A stretch of DNA of 64,000 nucleotides from the NCBI GenBank assembly GCA_021300395.1, contig JAJTEO010000010.1, forward strand, positions 18,542-82,541, read 5' to 3'. The notes under the pieces were generated by a model that did no database searches, was not told the origin of the DNA, and was given only the letters and a program-made list of their open reading frames with translations. Source of the DNA: Fluviicola sp. Lineage in GTDB: Bacteria; Bacteroidota; Bacteroidia; Flavobacteriales_D; Crocinitomicaceae. The translations under genes were made by a program, and so were the position numbers. Positions 21,131 to 31,213 of this stretch are shown here, one piece after another (the first letter of the stretch is position 1; the number at the start of each line of letters is the position of its first letter).

Positions 21131-22867
21131 TTATTGTTTAACGATAGTTGTTTGAGCAACTTTTGAGTTAACGATAACATTAACAATGTACATTCCTGCT
21201 TCTAAGTTTTCAGTATTAACAACTGTTTTATTATTAGCGAATGTAACATTAGCATTCATTACTTCTTTTCCTGTAACATCAGTAATTTTCACTAAACCAT
21301 TTCCATTTTCAGGAATTGTAATAGTTAAATTTCCTTTTGTTGGATTTGGGTATGCATTCATATCAATCATATTATTTTCAGCAATTCCAACAGTATTAGC
21401 ATTTACTTTAAGAGCAATTGCAGGTACATTATCACCACCAAAACCAGCTAAATTTACTGAACCATCAGAAATTACTGGAACTAATGGTTGTAATAATGAA
21501 TCAATATTTGTTTCATAATTTAAATTAGTATTATATCCAATAAAAACTTTAGATGATTTAGCTTGTGCACAGAACATATATCTTTTATCATTCTCTAATT
21601 CAACTATTTGATCGAAAGGTTGGTAAATCATAGTTCTTTGTAAGTTTGCTTGATTTCCTGTTAGAGAATATGCATAAAAACCTTGTGTTAAAGGGAAAAA
21701 ACTAGTAGCTCCTGTCGTTGGTGCTGTAGTGAAATCATCAAAAACATCAGTAATTTCATACACAGAAACAACAATTTCTTGTCCTGCTAAAGAATCTGCT
21801 AAATTTGTAGATGCAGAAAAATATAAACCTTCAGCTTGAATTCTATTTGCATTTGGATTTTGGAAAGCGATACAAGCATCATATTCACTACTAAAAGAAG
21901 CTGGTTGAGTTCCACCAGTTGCGATTGGTAAATTTGTAGCACTATTTAAAGGTGCGTAAGAAAATAATGTATCATTAATAATGAAATCAGTTCTATAAGT
22001 ATTATCTGATGTGTCTTGATCAGCTAATGAATTATTTATTGTATATGATAATGTATATTTCCCAGGTGAATAAGTACTTTGAGAAAATTGAGGGAAATCA
22101 ATGAAGATACTATCAGATGATAATAAGTCAAATGAGTTTGATGTTTCAGTATAAATGCTTGATCCGTTGTATTTTATTGATGCAGTTACTGTTGCGTTAG
22201 TCGCATCATCCGTACCGTAATTTCTTACTTTTAAACCTAAATCAATATTGAATTCTGTAGCATTTTGGCTTAATAAAGTTGGACTAGCGAATTGTTTTGC
22301 AACCATTACATCTGTATTTTTTGTTGCTAAATCGTTCGCAAAGAAATTGATTTTATTTCCAAGGAAAACTACAACTGAATCAGTTAACATTTGATTAACA
22401 ATAAGAGCACCATCAGTATTCGATATGATAGATACTGGGATTGTAACAGTATTAGTAGAAGTACCACCACTCAAAAGAAGAGTACCTGCTACATTATTAA
22501 TGAAAACAACTGCTCTTGCTCCAGCGTTTTGTGCATTCAATGCTTTAACGGCAAAAGGACAAGATCCTCTATAGATCACAGCAATTTTATCAGTTAAGTC
22601 ATTTAATAATGCATTACAACCTTCAGCAGATTTCGGGTTTCCTTGTGCATTAGTTCCTGAAGTACCATCATCAACAATCATCAATGTGTCTTCTACCCTA
22701 TCAGTAGGATTATTTAAATTAGCTAAACCCCAATTTGATCCATCTCCATTACTTGTAAATGAATAATTTCCAGCAATACTAGATGGTGATTGAACTTTAA
22801 AAATGACTTGAGACATTGCAGTGTAAGAACCAACAATGGTTAAAAGTGAAAGTAAAATTTTTTTCAT
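21131..22867 (-). CDS. secreted PA-domain protein with a T9SS type A C-terminal sorting domain
   Basis: Signal peptide MKKILLSLLTIVGSYTAMSQ; PA-like IAVIYRGSCPFAVKALNAQNAGARAVVFINN; C-term MNAYPNPTKGNLTITIPENGNGLVKITDVTGKEV...GMYIVNVIVNSKVAQTTIVKQ. Confidence 0.9.
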   Translation of the reverse strand: MKKILLSLLTIVGSYTAMSQVIFKVQSPSSIAGNYSFTSNGDGSNWGLANLNNPTDRVEDTLMIVDDGTSGTNAQGNPKSAEGCNALLNDLTDKIAVIYRGSCPFAVKALNAQNAGARAVVFINNVAGTLLLSGGTSTNTVTIPVSIISNTDGALIVNQMLTDSVVVFLGNKINFFANDLATKNTDVMVAKQFASPTLLSQNATEFNIDLGLKVRNYGTDDATNATVTASIKYNGSSIYTETSNSFDLLSSDSIFIDFPQFSQSTYSPGKYTLSYTINNSLADQDTSDNTYRTDFIINDTLFSYAPLNSATNLPIATGGTQPASFSSEYDACIAFQNPNANRIQAEGLYFSASTNLADSLAGQEIVVSVYEITDVFDDFTTAPTTGATSFFPLTQGFYAYSLTGNQANLQRTMIYQPFDQIVELENDKRYMFCAQAKSSKVFIGYNTNLNYETNIDSLLQPLVPVISDGSVNLAGFGGDNVPAIALKVNANTVGIAENNMIDMNAYPNPTKGNLTITIPENGNGLVKITDVTGKEVMNANVTFANNKTVVNTENLEAGMYIVNVIVNSKVAQTTIVKQ

Positions 22868-22958
22868 GTTTGTAATATATTTAGTGCAAAACAAAATTAA
22901 AGAAAAAATAATACAAATTATACTTTTTTAACACTTAGTTAATTTAATTTTCACAAAA

Positions 22959-22988
22959 AAAGGTGGTTAAATATTTTTAACCACCTTT
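22959..22988 (-). terminator. terminator of the sdh operon
   Basis: AAGGTGGTTAAA-aata-TTTAACCACCTT followed by a T run on the minus strand. Confidence 0.82.
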
Positions 22989-23007
22989 CATAATTTAATA
23001 GATTTTA

Positions 23008-23772
23008 TTACTCTGCAGACAACATTCCTTTTAAATATTCTCTGTTCATACGAGCGATATTTTCTAAAGAAATCTCTTTTGGACATTCAACAGCACAAGC
23101 ACCTGTATTTGTACAGTTACCGAAACCTTCTTCATCCATTGTTCTAACCATGTTTAATACTCTGTCTCTTGCTTCCACTTTACCTTGTGGTAATAAAGCA
23201 TATTGAGAAACTTTTGCAGCAACGAAAAGCATAGCAGAAGCATTTACACAAGAAGCCACACAAGCACCACATCCAATACATGCAGCTGCTTCAAAAGCTT
23301 TATCTGCATCATGTTTAGGAATAGGAATTGCATTTGCATCCATTGTTCTTCCTGAAGTGTTTACAGAAACGAATCCACCAGCTTGTTGAATACGATCAAA
23401 TGAACTTCTGTCAACAACTAAATCTTTGATTACAGGAAATGCTTTTGCTCTAAATGGTTCAACAAAAATCGTTTCACCATCTTTGAATTTACGCATGTGT
23501 AATTGACATGTTGTAACAGCTCTATCTGGTCCATGAGCTTCTCCATTAATAAATAAAGAACACATTCCACAAATTCCTTCACGACAATCGTGATCGAAAG
23601 CGATTGGTTCTTGACGTTCGTTAATTAACTGCTCATTCAATTGATCCAACATTTCCAAGAAAGAACTGTCAGTAGAAACATTATCTAATTTATAAGTTTC
23701 CATGCTTCCTTTAGAATTAGCATTCTTTTGACGCCAAATCTTAAGGTTTATGTTTATTGTTTTACTAGCCAT
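23008..23772 (-). CDS. sdhB: succinate dehydrogenase/fumarate reductase iron-sulfur subunit
   Basis: [62 protein letters not shown] start preferred. Confidence 0.95.
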   Translation of the reverse strand: MASKTININLKIWRQKNANSKGSMETYKLDNVSTDSSFLEMLDQLNEQLINERQEPIAFDHDCREGICGMCSLFINGEAHGPDRAVTTCQLHMRKFKDGETIFVEPFRAKAFPVIKDLVVDRSSFDRIQQAGGFVSVNTSGRTMDANAIPIPKHDADKAFEAAACIGCGACVASCVNASAMLFVAAKVSQYALLPQGKVEARDRVLNMVRTMDEEGFGNCTNTGACAVECPKEISLENIARMNREYLKGMLSAE

Positions 23773-23791
23773 TTTTTTTAAGTTTTTAGTC

Positions 23792-24237
23792 ATTAGGCAA
23801 TAGGCATTAGTTAAGCCCATTACCTAAAGAATTAAACAATCATTTTGTTATTAATATCAAGTTTTTTAATAAATGAATTGATCATCTTACTTTCTTCTTC
23901 AATTAAAAGAAAGATTGAATCATTTAATTCTTTATTTAAAACATAATTAAGCTTTTTAGCAATTATTAATTGAGTTTCTAATTCGAAAAGTGATCCTCGA
24001 GCAATTCTTAAAAATTGTATGTAACTCTTTGTTGAATTACGTCCATAACCTTCAGAAATGTTGCTAGGAACAGAAATTGCACATCTTCTCATTTGTGACG
24101 TCAATGTAAATTGTTCTTCAGAAGGAAAATTTTTGGTTAACTGATATGTTTTTTCAGTTATTTCGATTCCCTTTTGCCAAATCAACAAATCTTTATATGA
24201 CTTAATTTCACTCATCAACTATTGCCTATTGCCTAAT
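23792..24237. repeat. 15-bp inverted repeat pair ATTAGGCAATAGGCA (23792-23806) / TGCCTATTGCCTAAT (24223-24237) flanking the four-helix-bundle gene
   Basis: Perfect inverted copies read directly. Confidence 0.85.
23832..24218 (-). CDS. four helix bundle protein (23S rRNA intervening-sequence-protein family)
   Basis: IKSYKDLLIWQKGIEITEKTYQLTKNFPSEEQFTLTSQMRRCAISVPSNISEGYGR is the family signature. Confidence 0.93.
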   Translation of the reverse strand: MMSEIKSYKDLLIWQKGIEITEKTYQLTKNFPSEEQFTLTSQMRRCAISVPSNISEGYGRNSTKSYIQFLRIARGSLFELETQLIIAKKLNYVLNKELNDSIFLLIEEESKMINSFIKKLDINNKMIV

Positions 24238-24246
24238 TACTAATGC

Positions 24247-26259
24247 CTATTTATAATTTCTAGCTGCTATTTTAATGAATTCATACTTCAACTCTTCTTT
24301 ATGAAGAACTTCTTGATTGATATCATCACCTTTATATTCCCAAGCACCAGCAAATTTAAAGTTTTCATCATCACGTAATGTTTCACCTTCTGCATCTTGG
24401 TATTCTTCTCTGAAGTGACCTCCACAAGATTCTTTACGTTGTAATGCATCAATTGCCATCAAATGTCCTAGTTCAATAAAGTCAGCAACTCGAATTGCTT
24501 TTTCTAATTCTGGATTTAATTCGTCAGCACTTCCTGGTACAAATACATTATTATGAAATTCAGCTTTTAATGCACCAATCTCTTCAATTGCTTCTTTTAA
24601 ACCCTGCTCGTTACGTCCCATACCAACTTTGTTCCACATAATTAATCCTAATTTTTTATGGAAAAAGTCAACAGATTTTGTACCGTTGTTGTTTAAGAAT
24701 TTATTGATTTGATCTTTTACTCTTTGTTCAGCTGCATCAAATTCAGCAGTATTCGTTGGGATTGCTCCTGTACGAATTTCATTTGCTAAGTAATCAGAAA
24801 CAGTGTATGGTAATACGAAATAACCATCAGCTAAACCTTGCATTAAAGCAGAAGCACCTAAACGGTTCGCTCCGTGATCAGAGAAGTTTGCTTCTCCAGC
24901 TACGAAACATCCTGGGATTGTAGATTGTAAGTTGTAATCAACCCAAACACCACCCATTGTGTAGTGAACTGCTGGATAAATTTTCATAGGAGTTTCATAC
25001 GGATTTTCATCTGTAATTTTCTCATACATTTGGAATAAGTTTCCGTATTTACTTTCAACCCATTTTTTACCTAAAGCGATGATTTCTTCTTCAGATGCAT
25101 TGTGGTTACCTGCTGCATAAGCTGCTTGTTTACCTTTACTTTTGATTTCAGAAGAGAAATCTAGGTATACACCTTCGTTTGTATCATTTGCTTCGATTCC
25201 GTAACCAGCATCACATCTTTCTTTAGCTGCTCTTGAAGCAACATCACGTGGAACTAGGTTACCGAAAGCAGGGTATCTTCTTTCTAAGTAGTAATCTCTA
25301 TCTTCTTCAGCGATTTGAGTTGGTTTTAATTTTCCAGCTCTGATTGCTTCAGCATCTTCTTTTTTCTTAGGTACCCAAATACGTCCTGAGTTACGTAAAG
25401 ATTCAGACATCAATGTTAATTTTGACTGATTCGTTCCGTGAACTGGAATACATGTTGGGTGAATTTGTACATAACAAGGATTAGCAAATAAAGCACCTTG
25501 TTTGTGAATTTTCCAAGCAGCTGTTACGTTACTTCCCATTGCATTTGTAGACAAGAAATATACGTTTCCGTAACCTCCTGAAGCAATGATTACAGCGTGA
25601 GCTGAATGTCTTTCGATTTCACCAGTAACTAAGTTACGTGCAATGATACCTCTAGCTTTTCCATCCACTTTCACGATGTCTAACATTTCGTGACGGTTGT
25701 ACATTTTTACACGTCCTAAACCAATTTGACGAGATAAAGCAGAATAAGCACCTAATAATAACTGTTGACCAGTTTGACCAGCTGCATAAAACGTTCTTTG
25801 AACTTGCGTTCCACCAAATGAACGGTTATCTAATAACCCTCCGTATTCACGTGCAAAAGGAACACCTTGAGCAACACATTGATCGATGATGTTACCAGAA
25901 ACTTCAGCTAAACGGTGAACGTTTGCTTCACGTGCTCTGTAATCTCCACCTTTAATTGTATCGTAAAATAAACGGAAAACAGAATCTCCATCATTTTGGT
26001 AATTTTTTGCAGCGTTGATACCTCCTTGAGCTGCAATAGAGTGAGCTCTACGTGGAGAATCTTGGAAACAAAATGCTTTCACATTGTATCCCATTTCACC
26101 TAAAGAAGCAGCTGCAGAAGAACCTGCTAAACCTGTACCAACAACGATAACGTCGATTTTTGGACGGTTGTTTGGAGCAACTAACTTTAAATGATCTTTA
26201 TAATCAGTCCATTTTTGAGAAATGTGACCTTCTGGTATTTTTGAATCTAATATTGACAT
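24247..26259 (-). CDS. sdhA: succinate dehydrogenase/fumarate reductase flavoprotein subunit
   Basis: [48 protein letters not shown]. Confidence 0.96.
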   Translation of the reverse strand: MSILDSKIPEGHISQKWTDYKDHLKLVAPNNRPKIDVIVVGTGLAGSSAAASLGEMGYNVKAFCFQDSPRRAHSIAAQGGINAAKNYQNDGDSVFRLFYDTIKGGDYRAREANVHRLAEVSGNIIDQCVAQGVPFAREYGGLLDNRSFGGTQVQRTFYAAGQTGQQLLLGAYSALSRQIGLGRVKMYNRHEMLDIVKVDGKARGIIARNLVTGEIERHSAHAVIIASGGYGNVYFLSTNAMGSNVTAAWKIHKQGALFANPCYVQIHPTCIPVHGTNQSKLTLMSESLRNSGRIWVPKKKEDAEAIRAGKLKPTQIAEEDRDYYLERRYPAFGNLVPRDVASRAAKERCDAGYGIEANDTNEGVYLDFSSEIKSKGKQAAYAAGNHNASEEEIIALGKKWVESKYGNLFQMYEKITDENPYETPMKIYPAVHYTMGGVWVDYNLQSTIPGCFVAGEANFSDHGANRLGASALMQGLADGYFVLPYTVSDYLANEIRTGAIPTNTAEFDAAEQRVKDQINKFLNNNGTKSVDFFHKKLGLIMWNKVGMGRNEQGLKEAIEEIGALKAEFHNNVFVPGSADELNPELEKAIRVADFIELGHLMAIDALQRKESCGGHFREEYQDAEGETLRDDENFKFAGAWEYKGDDINQEVLHKEELKYEFIKIAARNYK

Positions 26260-26280
26260 TGTCTACTAGTTTTAAGAGTC

Positions 26281-27141
26281 TTATTTAACAAATAGGTAAA
26301 TTGGAATGATTGCAAATAATGCAGGCACTACAATTGCGAATATTTTACCAATCAATTCAATTGATGGAGTATATCGTTTGTGACGAATTCCTAAAGATTG
26401 AAATGCTGATGAGAAACCATGCATTAAGTGGAATGATAAAACAGCCATTGAAAGTGTATAAAGGATAACAGCAACTAAAGCTAATTTATTTCCTTCCACA
26501 CCATTTGTTTCTTTACCACTGAAAAATGCTACAACATTTGAATGTAAATCTTTATAACCTTCAGCAACTTTTAAGTTTGATTTAGCGATGTAAAGATCTA
26601 ATTCGTTTTTTACTTCGATTTGTGGAACATCTGGAATTGGATTAACAGATGGCGTATGTGTGTAATATACCATTTGTTTTTGTTCACCCATTTGTCCTGG
26701 AGTAACTAACTCATATTTGTGCAATTTCAAGCCTCCAAAATGCATTTTAGCCCAGAAGTTAACCATGTGCGTTACGATGAACAATAAAATAATTGTTCCT
26801 AATACAGCCATTTTACGAGCAACTGAAGATGAATTCGAAGCTGCATTGTTCATTGCATACTGAACTGGTCTTGCTTTTTTGTTTTGAACAGCCAACATGA
26901 TTCCGTCAATTGCATGGAATAATATTGAAAGATAAGTAACGTATGACATTACTTTAATGAACGGATTGTGCTGCATGAAATATGCATACTCATTAAACGC
27001 TCTTCTTCCTTCTTCACCAGCGATAAACAACTGAAGATTCCCTAGAAGGTGACCAACTAGGAAGAGGCATAAAAATAACCCAGTCAATGCCATCCAATAT
27101 TTCTTGGCAATTGAGGATTTTAATAATACAGACTTACTCAT
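26281..27141 (-). CDS. sdhC: succinate dehydrogenase cytochrome b subunit (b558 type)
   Basis: KYWMALTGLFLCLFLVGHLLGNLQLF; conserved TM histidines; operon position. Confidence 0.93.
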   Translation of the reverse strand: MSKSVLLKSSIAKKYWMALTGLFLCLFLVGHLLGNLQLFIAGEEGRRAFNEYAYFMQHNPFIKVMSYVTYLSILFHAIDGIMLAVQNKKARPVQYAMNNAASNSSSVARKMAVLGTIILLFIVTHMVNFWAKMHFGGLKLHKYELVTPGQMGEQKQMVYYTHTPSVNPIPDVPQIEVKNELDLYIAKSNLKVAEGYKDLHSNVVAFFSGKETNGVEGNKLALVAVILYTLSMAVLSFHLMHGFSSAFQSLGIRHKRYTPSIELIGKIFAIVVPALFAIIPIYLFVK

Positions 27142-27366
27142 AAGGTATATATTTTTTTGAAAAATTCACTACAAATTTATAACATAATCAAAACGAATTA
27201 CGCTTTTATCCTTATTTAGATTGAATTTAATTAAGCTTCAAACTATAATTCAATTGACTGATTAATTTTTTCACGACTTTCTTTACTATTAATTAAACAA
27301 AGTGTACTCTTTTTGTAATTCTAACGTTATAGAATATATTGTTAAACTCTCCAAAAAAATAGTATT

Positions 27367-27663
27367 ATGAAAACGTTCATTTTTGTTCTCCTTTCGTTTC
27401 CTTTATTTTCTCAAAACAGTGAGAAAAACTTAGAAAAAGTTGAAACATTTGTTTATCCAAACCCATCTGCAATTGGAAAATTTAAAGTGGTTGCAGAGGA
27501 AAATTCATACTTCTTATTATATACAACTTCTGGGACATATATCGGAAAATGGGAGTTTGGTACCTCAACTGAAATTGAAGTGGAAGATATTCCGCCAGGG
27601 TTTTATCAAGCGATTATTGAAAAAAATGGTAAAAGTGAATTTAAAAAGATAGTTATTTTATAA
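27367..27663 (+). CDS. 98-aa secreted protein consisting of a signal peptide plus a T9SS sorting-like domain
   Basis: MKTFIFVLLSFPLFSQ then VYPNPSAIGKFKVVAEENSYFLLYTTSGTYIGKWEFG...IPPGFYQAIIEKNGKSEFKKIVIL. Confidence 0.75.
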   Translation: MKTFIFVLLSFPLFSQNSEKNLEKVETFVYPNPSAIGKFKVVAEENSYFLLYTTSGTYIGKWEFGTSTEIEVEDIPPGFYQAIIEKNGKSEFKKIVIL

Positions 27664-27719
27664 ATTAATCAACTAAAAAATCATTCGTAAACTAAAAGTT
27701 TTTATTTTAAGACTTTTTT

Positions 27720-28934
27720 TTGAATATGTATAAATATCCTGAAAAGTGGAATGAAGATTTTTTGAAGTCCATGAGTTTAAAAAAGGATCCCTTAGCAGAT
27801 AATGTCATCAATGATATTGTTTTAGGGAACGATTTTAATGATTTGCGTCACTTGTTTATGACTTTGACAGATAATAATGACAAATCAAGTGGTTCTGAAA
27901 TGAATCCTTCTGTTTACAATTATTTTAATCAAAATAATGAATTGCCACTTTGGGCTGATCAATCAAAAATTGAATTGGCCCAAAGTGTTTATTATCGTCA
28001 TGGACCACAAATTTCGATGATACTTAATTTTTATGCGTTACCACTCTGTTATTCTTGTAAAAATGGTGCGAAAGTATTGGCTGCTACGGGAAGATTATCT
28101 GGAACAAATAAAGATGTTGGGAGAACTTTTAGACGTTTGTTTGAAACTTCAAAAATTGTTTTAGATACAATGACTGAAGGCGGTTTGTCTGATAAAGGTG
28201 CTGGAATTGTTACTGCAAAAAAAGTGAGATTATATCATGCTGCAATTCGTTATTTTTTACTTCACGAAAAATGTAACCCTGCTGGTTGGGATGTTGAAAC
28301 TTTAGGTGAACCAATTAATCAGGAGGAAATGGCTGGGACGTTGATGTCTTTTTCGGCTTTGGTAATTGACGGCTTAGAACAATTAGGAGCAAAATTAACT
28401 ACTAAAGAAAAAGATTCCTATATTCATTTGTGGAATATTGTAGGCCATTTTATGGGAGTTGATGCTTCGTTATTTCCTTCAAATTATAAAGAAGGATGGT
28501 CGCTTGGAGTTTCTATTATCAATAGAAATTACCATTCAAGTGAGGATTCAATAGTGTTAACGAAATCATTGTTGGATTTTTCAGAGAATATTTTTCAAAA
28601 AACGAAAATGCATCATTTGGTATTAAAAACAATGCCTTTTTATTTAATTCAATTTTTTAGTTTGAAGGTTTCAAAAGAAATTAATCAAAACATTCCAGCT
28701 TTACTTGGGGTGAATAAAAAATTAAATTTCTTTCAAAAGTTTAAAGGAGGAGTATTCATTTTTATAATTCAATTACTTTCGAAATTAGAAAACAAGAGTA
28801 AATTCTTTCGAAAAATCTATGCTCGAATCACTCAAAAATATTTAAAAAAGATGATTCAGTTTTATTTAGAGACGTATAACGCAGACTTTTATATTCCTTC
28901 TTCTTTGAAAGCAAGTTGGAAAATGAAAGGGTAA
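27720..28934 (+). CDS. oxygenase MpaB family protein (DUF2236)
   Basis: HGPQISMILNFYALPLCYSCKNGAKVLAATGRL...HAAIRYFLL...NQEEMAGTLMSFSALVIDGLEQLG. Confidence 0.82.
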   Translation: MNMYKYPEKWNEDFLKSMSLKKDPLADNVINDIVLGNDFNDLRHLFMTLTDNNDKSSGSEMNPSVYNYFNQNNELPLWADQSKIELAQSVYYRHGPQISMILNFYALPLCYSCKNGAKVLAATGRLSGTNKDVGRTFRRLFETSKIVLDTMTEGGLSDKGAGIVTAKKVRLYHAAIRYFLLHEKCNPAGWDVETLGEPINQEEMAGTLMSFSALVIDGLEQLGAKLTTKEKDSYIHLWNIVGHFMGVDASLFPSNYKEGWSLGVSIINRNYHSSEDSIVLTKSLLDFSENIFQKTKMHHLVLKTMPFYLIQFFSLKVSKEINQNIPALLGVNKKLNFFQKFKGGVFIFIIQLLSKLENKSKFFRKIYARITQKYLKKMIQFYLETYNADFYIPSSLKASWKMKG

Positions 28935-28971
28935 CTTCATCCGAAATTTCGGATTCGCTCAGTTACCTTTT
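28930..28971 (+). terminator. hairpin GGTAAC-ttc-ATCCGAAATTTCGGAT-tcgctca-GTTACC followed by TTTT
   Basis: Nested inverted repeats overlapping the stop of the preceding gene. Confidence 0.7.
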
Positions 28972-29036
28972 CGACTCCACTTAGCTACTATTTTTTTCTC
29001 TCGCTGACTCGATAAATTATTTTTATTATTATAACT

Positions 29037-29684
29037 ATGGAATGGATTAATTTTACGGATTATACAAAAGCACAACTATTATGGAATGGAATAGGATGTC
29101 TGTTTTGGTGTGTTACTTATTTTTATTTGGTAAAGAATAGTTTCAAAACCAAGTTTGTAGAAATGCCTTTTGTGATTGCATCTGGTAACATTGCATGGGA
29201 ATTTGTTTGGAGTTTTTGCTTTACTCCGACCACAGGTAAATTGTTTGCATTATCTTATCAAGCTTGTTTTGTTATTGATGTTTTTATTTTCTCAATGGTA
29301 TTTTTATATGGTGCAAAACAAATTGAAATACCTGTTGTTAAGAAAAATTTTAAAGTCATCCTATTAGGAATCACTTTGTTTTGGTTACCATTAAATTATT
29401 TCTTTGTCAAACAGGGTTTCGATACGAGTATAGGCGCTAATTCCGGATATATATTAAATGTAATGATTTCAATGCTTTATCCATTGTTATATTTTAGAAA
29501 TGATCCGAAACATTTTTCGAAAGCGGTTGCTTGGAGTCGATTTTTAGGGACCGGTTGTATAACTATATCGATGTTTTTGATTTATCCGTCTAATTATTTC
29601 GTTCAAATATTAGGGTTAACGTGTTTTATATTAGATTTGTGTTTTGCTATTCATCTAACTATAAATGCAAATAAGAATAAGTGA
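29037..29684 (+). CDS. integral membrane protein resembling PaxB/Pyr4-family transmembrane terpene cyclases
   Basis: SFKTKFVEMPFVIASGNIAWEFVWSFCFTP and AWSRFLGTGCITISMFL...LTCFILDLCFAIHL match the motif layout recalled for PaxB (NIAWEIVY, LSRFLGSCCT, IIDGSYGICF). Confidence 0.6.
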   Translation: MEWINFTDYTKAQLLWNGIGCLFWCVTYFYLVKNSFKTKFVEMPFVIASGNIAWEFVWSFCFTPTTGKLFALSYQACFVIDVFIFSMVFLYGAKQIEIPVVKKNFKVILLGITLFWLPLNYFFVKQGFDTSIGANSGYILNVMISMLYPLLYFRNDPKHFSKAVAWSRFLGTGCITISMFLIYPSNYFVQILGLTCFILDLCFAIHLTINANKNK

Positions 29685-30856
29685 ATAGACTAGAAGAAAT
29701 AAACAACAAAGGTAGAGCTACAATTGTTAAAACGATCCGTCAGTTTTCGTTAACTACGTGTTTGTTTTCCGGTATTTCAGCGATTTTCTATTTGATTTTA
29801 AGAATGTATCAACCAGCTATAATAGTTTCAATTATTGGTTTGTTGTTTCTTCTGATTTATTATTTCAACAAAAAAAACAAGCATACAATAGCTCGAATTA
29901 TAGCCATTTTTGCGACAAATTTAGGGGTCTTACTTTTTTCTATTAATCTTGGTTTTAATACTGGTTTTTACCTTTATCTATTTGCTTCTCCGCAGTTAAT
30001 TTATTTATTGTTTAAATTAAGGCAGAAGAAACTGGTATACATCTGTATAGGAATCAATTTGTTAACTTTTTTAATCATTTTTTTGATTGACTGGTATAAA
30101 TTAATTAAACCACAAGAATTAACAACTAACGTAATTTCACTTCTCTATTCTTTAAACTTTGGATTGAGTTTAATATTGAGTTTTATTCTAGTTGCCATTT
30201 TTGCAAAAAACAATAAAGTTTATATCGACTTATTGAAAGAAGCGAATGAAGAATTAGAGGAACAACAGGAAGTTTTGAAAAACAAGAACAATTTAGCTGT
30301 TGTTGCAGGTTTGTTGGATTTGCAGAATGTTTTTGTGAAAGAAAAAGCAATTTCAGATATTTTGAAAGATTCCAAAAATCGAATTAAATCGATTGCACTT
30401 TTACATGAAAAATTATATGTCCATAAAGATTTAGATAAAATAAATGTCGAAGAATATATTAATGAGTTAATCTATTTTATTAAGTTATCTTATAAACAGA
30501 AAAATATTAACATTCAGATTGAAACTGCTATTGAATCAATCCATTTATCAATGGAAACGGCTTTACCTTTTTCACTATTAGTAAATGAATTGGTCACAAA
30601 TTCTTATAAACATGCCTTTTTAGGGAAAGAGAATGGTTCAATCAAAATAGACTTTAAAACAGAAGGAGAATTCTTGATGTTTAAATACATAGATGATGGT
30701 TTAGGATTTGATTTTGATGAAAAATTAAAAACCGATTCAATCGGAACAAATTTAATTAATGCTTTTGCTTCTCAATTGAATGGGGAATTCATTAATAATA
30801 CTAAATTAGGGTCTGGTTGCGAAATGATATTGCGTTTTACTGAAATTACAGAATAA
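29681..30856 (+). CDS. membrane sensor histidine kinase (HisKA_2/HWE-like) with an atypical phosphoacceptor region
   Basis: N-terminal TM helices; NNLAVVAGLLDLQ; HATPase LLVNELVTNSYKHAF, YIDDGLGFD; GTG start overlapping the upstream stop. Confidence 0.85.
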   Translation: MNRLEEINNKGRATIVKTIRQFSLTTCLFSGISAIFYLILRMYQPAIIVSIIGLLFLLIYYFNKKNKHTIARIIAIFATNLGVLLFSINLGFNTGFYLYLFASPQLIYLLFKLRQKKLVYICIGINLLTFLIIFLIDWYKLIKPQELTTNVISLLYSLNFGLSLILSFILVAIFAKNNKVYIDLLKEANEELEEQQEVLKNKNNLAVVAGLLDLQNVFVKEKAISDILKDSKNRIKSIALLHEKLYVHKDLDKINVEEYINELIYFIKLSYKQKNINIQIETAIESIHLSMETALPFSLLVNELVTNSYKHAFLGKENGSIKIDFKTEGEFLMFKYIDDGLGFDFDEKLKTDSIGTNLINAFASQLNGEFINNTKLGSGCEMILRFTEITE

Positions 30857-30859
30857 AAA

Positions 30860-31213
30860 ATGAAAGTATTAATTGTAGAAGATGATTTAATTTTAACGAT
30901 GTTAAATACTCGTTTTATTGAGATTTTAGGTCACGAAGTGGTGAAAGCATTAAAATCTGGCGAAGAGGCTGTTGAATTTGCAAAGGAAAATGATATAGAT
31001 ATTATTCTGATGGACATTCGTTTAAAAGGTAAAATGGATGGAATAGAGGCGATGATTGAAATAAATAAAACGAAAGATATTAAAGCGATTTACATTACTG
31101 GTAATTCTGATCCAGAAACCAGAAAAAGAGCGGAAGCTACGAATATGTTAGATTTCTGTGTAAAACCTTTAAATTTCGAAGAATTAGAAGTAATTCTTGG
31201 TAAAATAAATTAA
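30860..31213 (+). CDS. single-domain response regulator
   Basis: VLIVEDDLILTML, IILMDIRLKGKMDGIEA, YITGNSD, VKPLN. Confidence 0.93.
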   Translation: MKVLIVEDDLILTMLNTRFIEILGHEVVKALKSGEEAVEFAKENDIDIILMDIRLKGKMDGIEAMIEINKTKDIKAIYITGNSDPETRKRAEATNMLDFCVKPLNFEELEVILGKIN

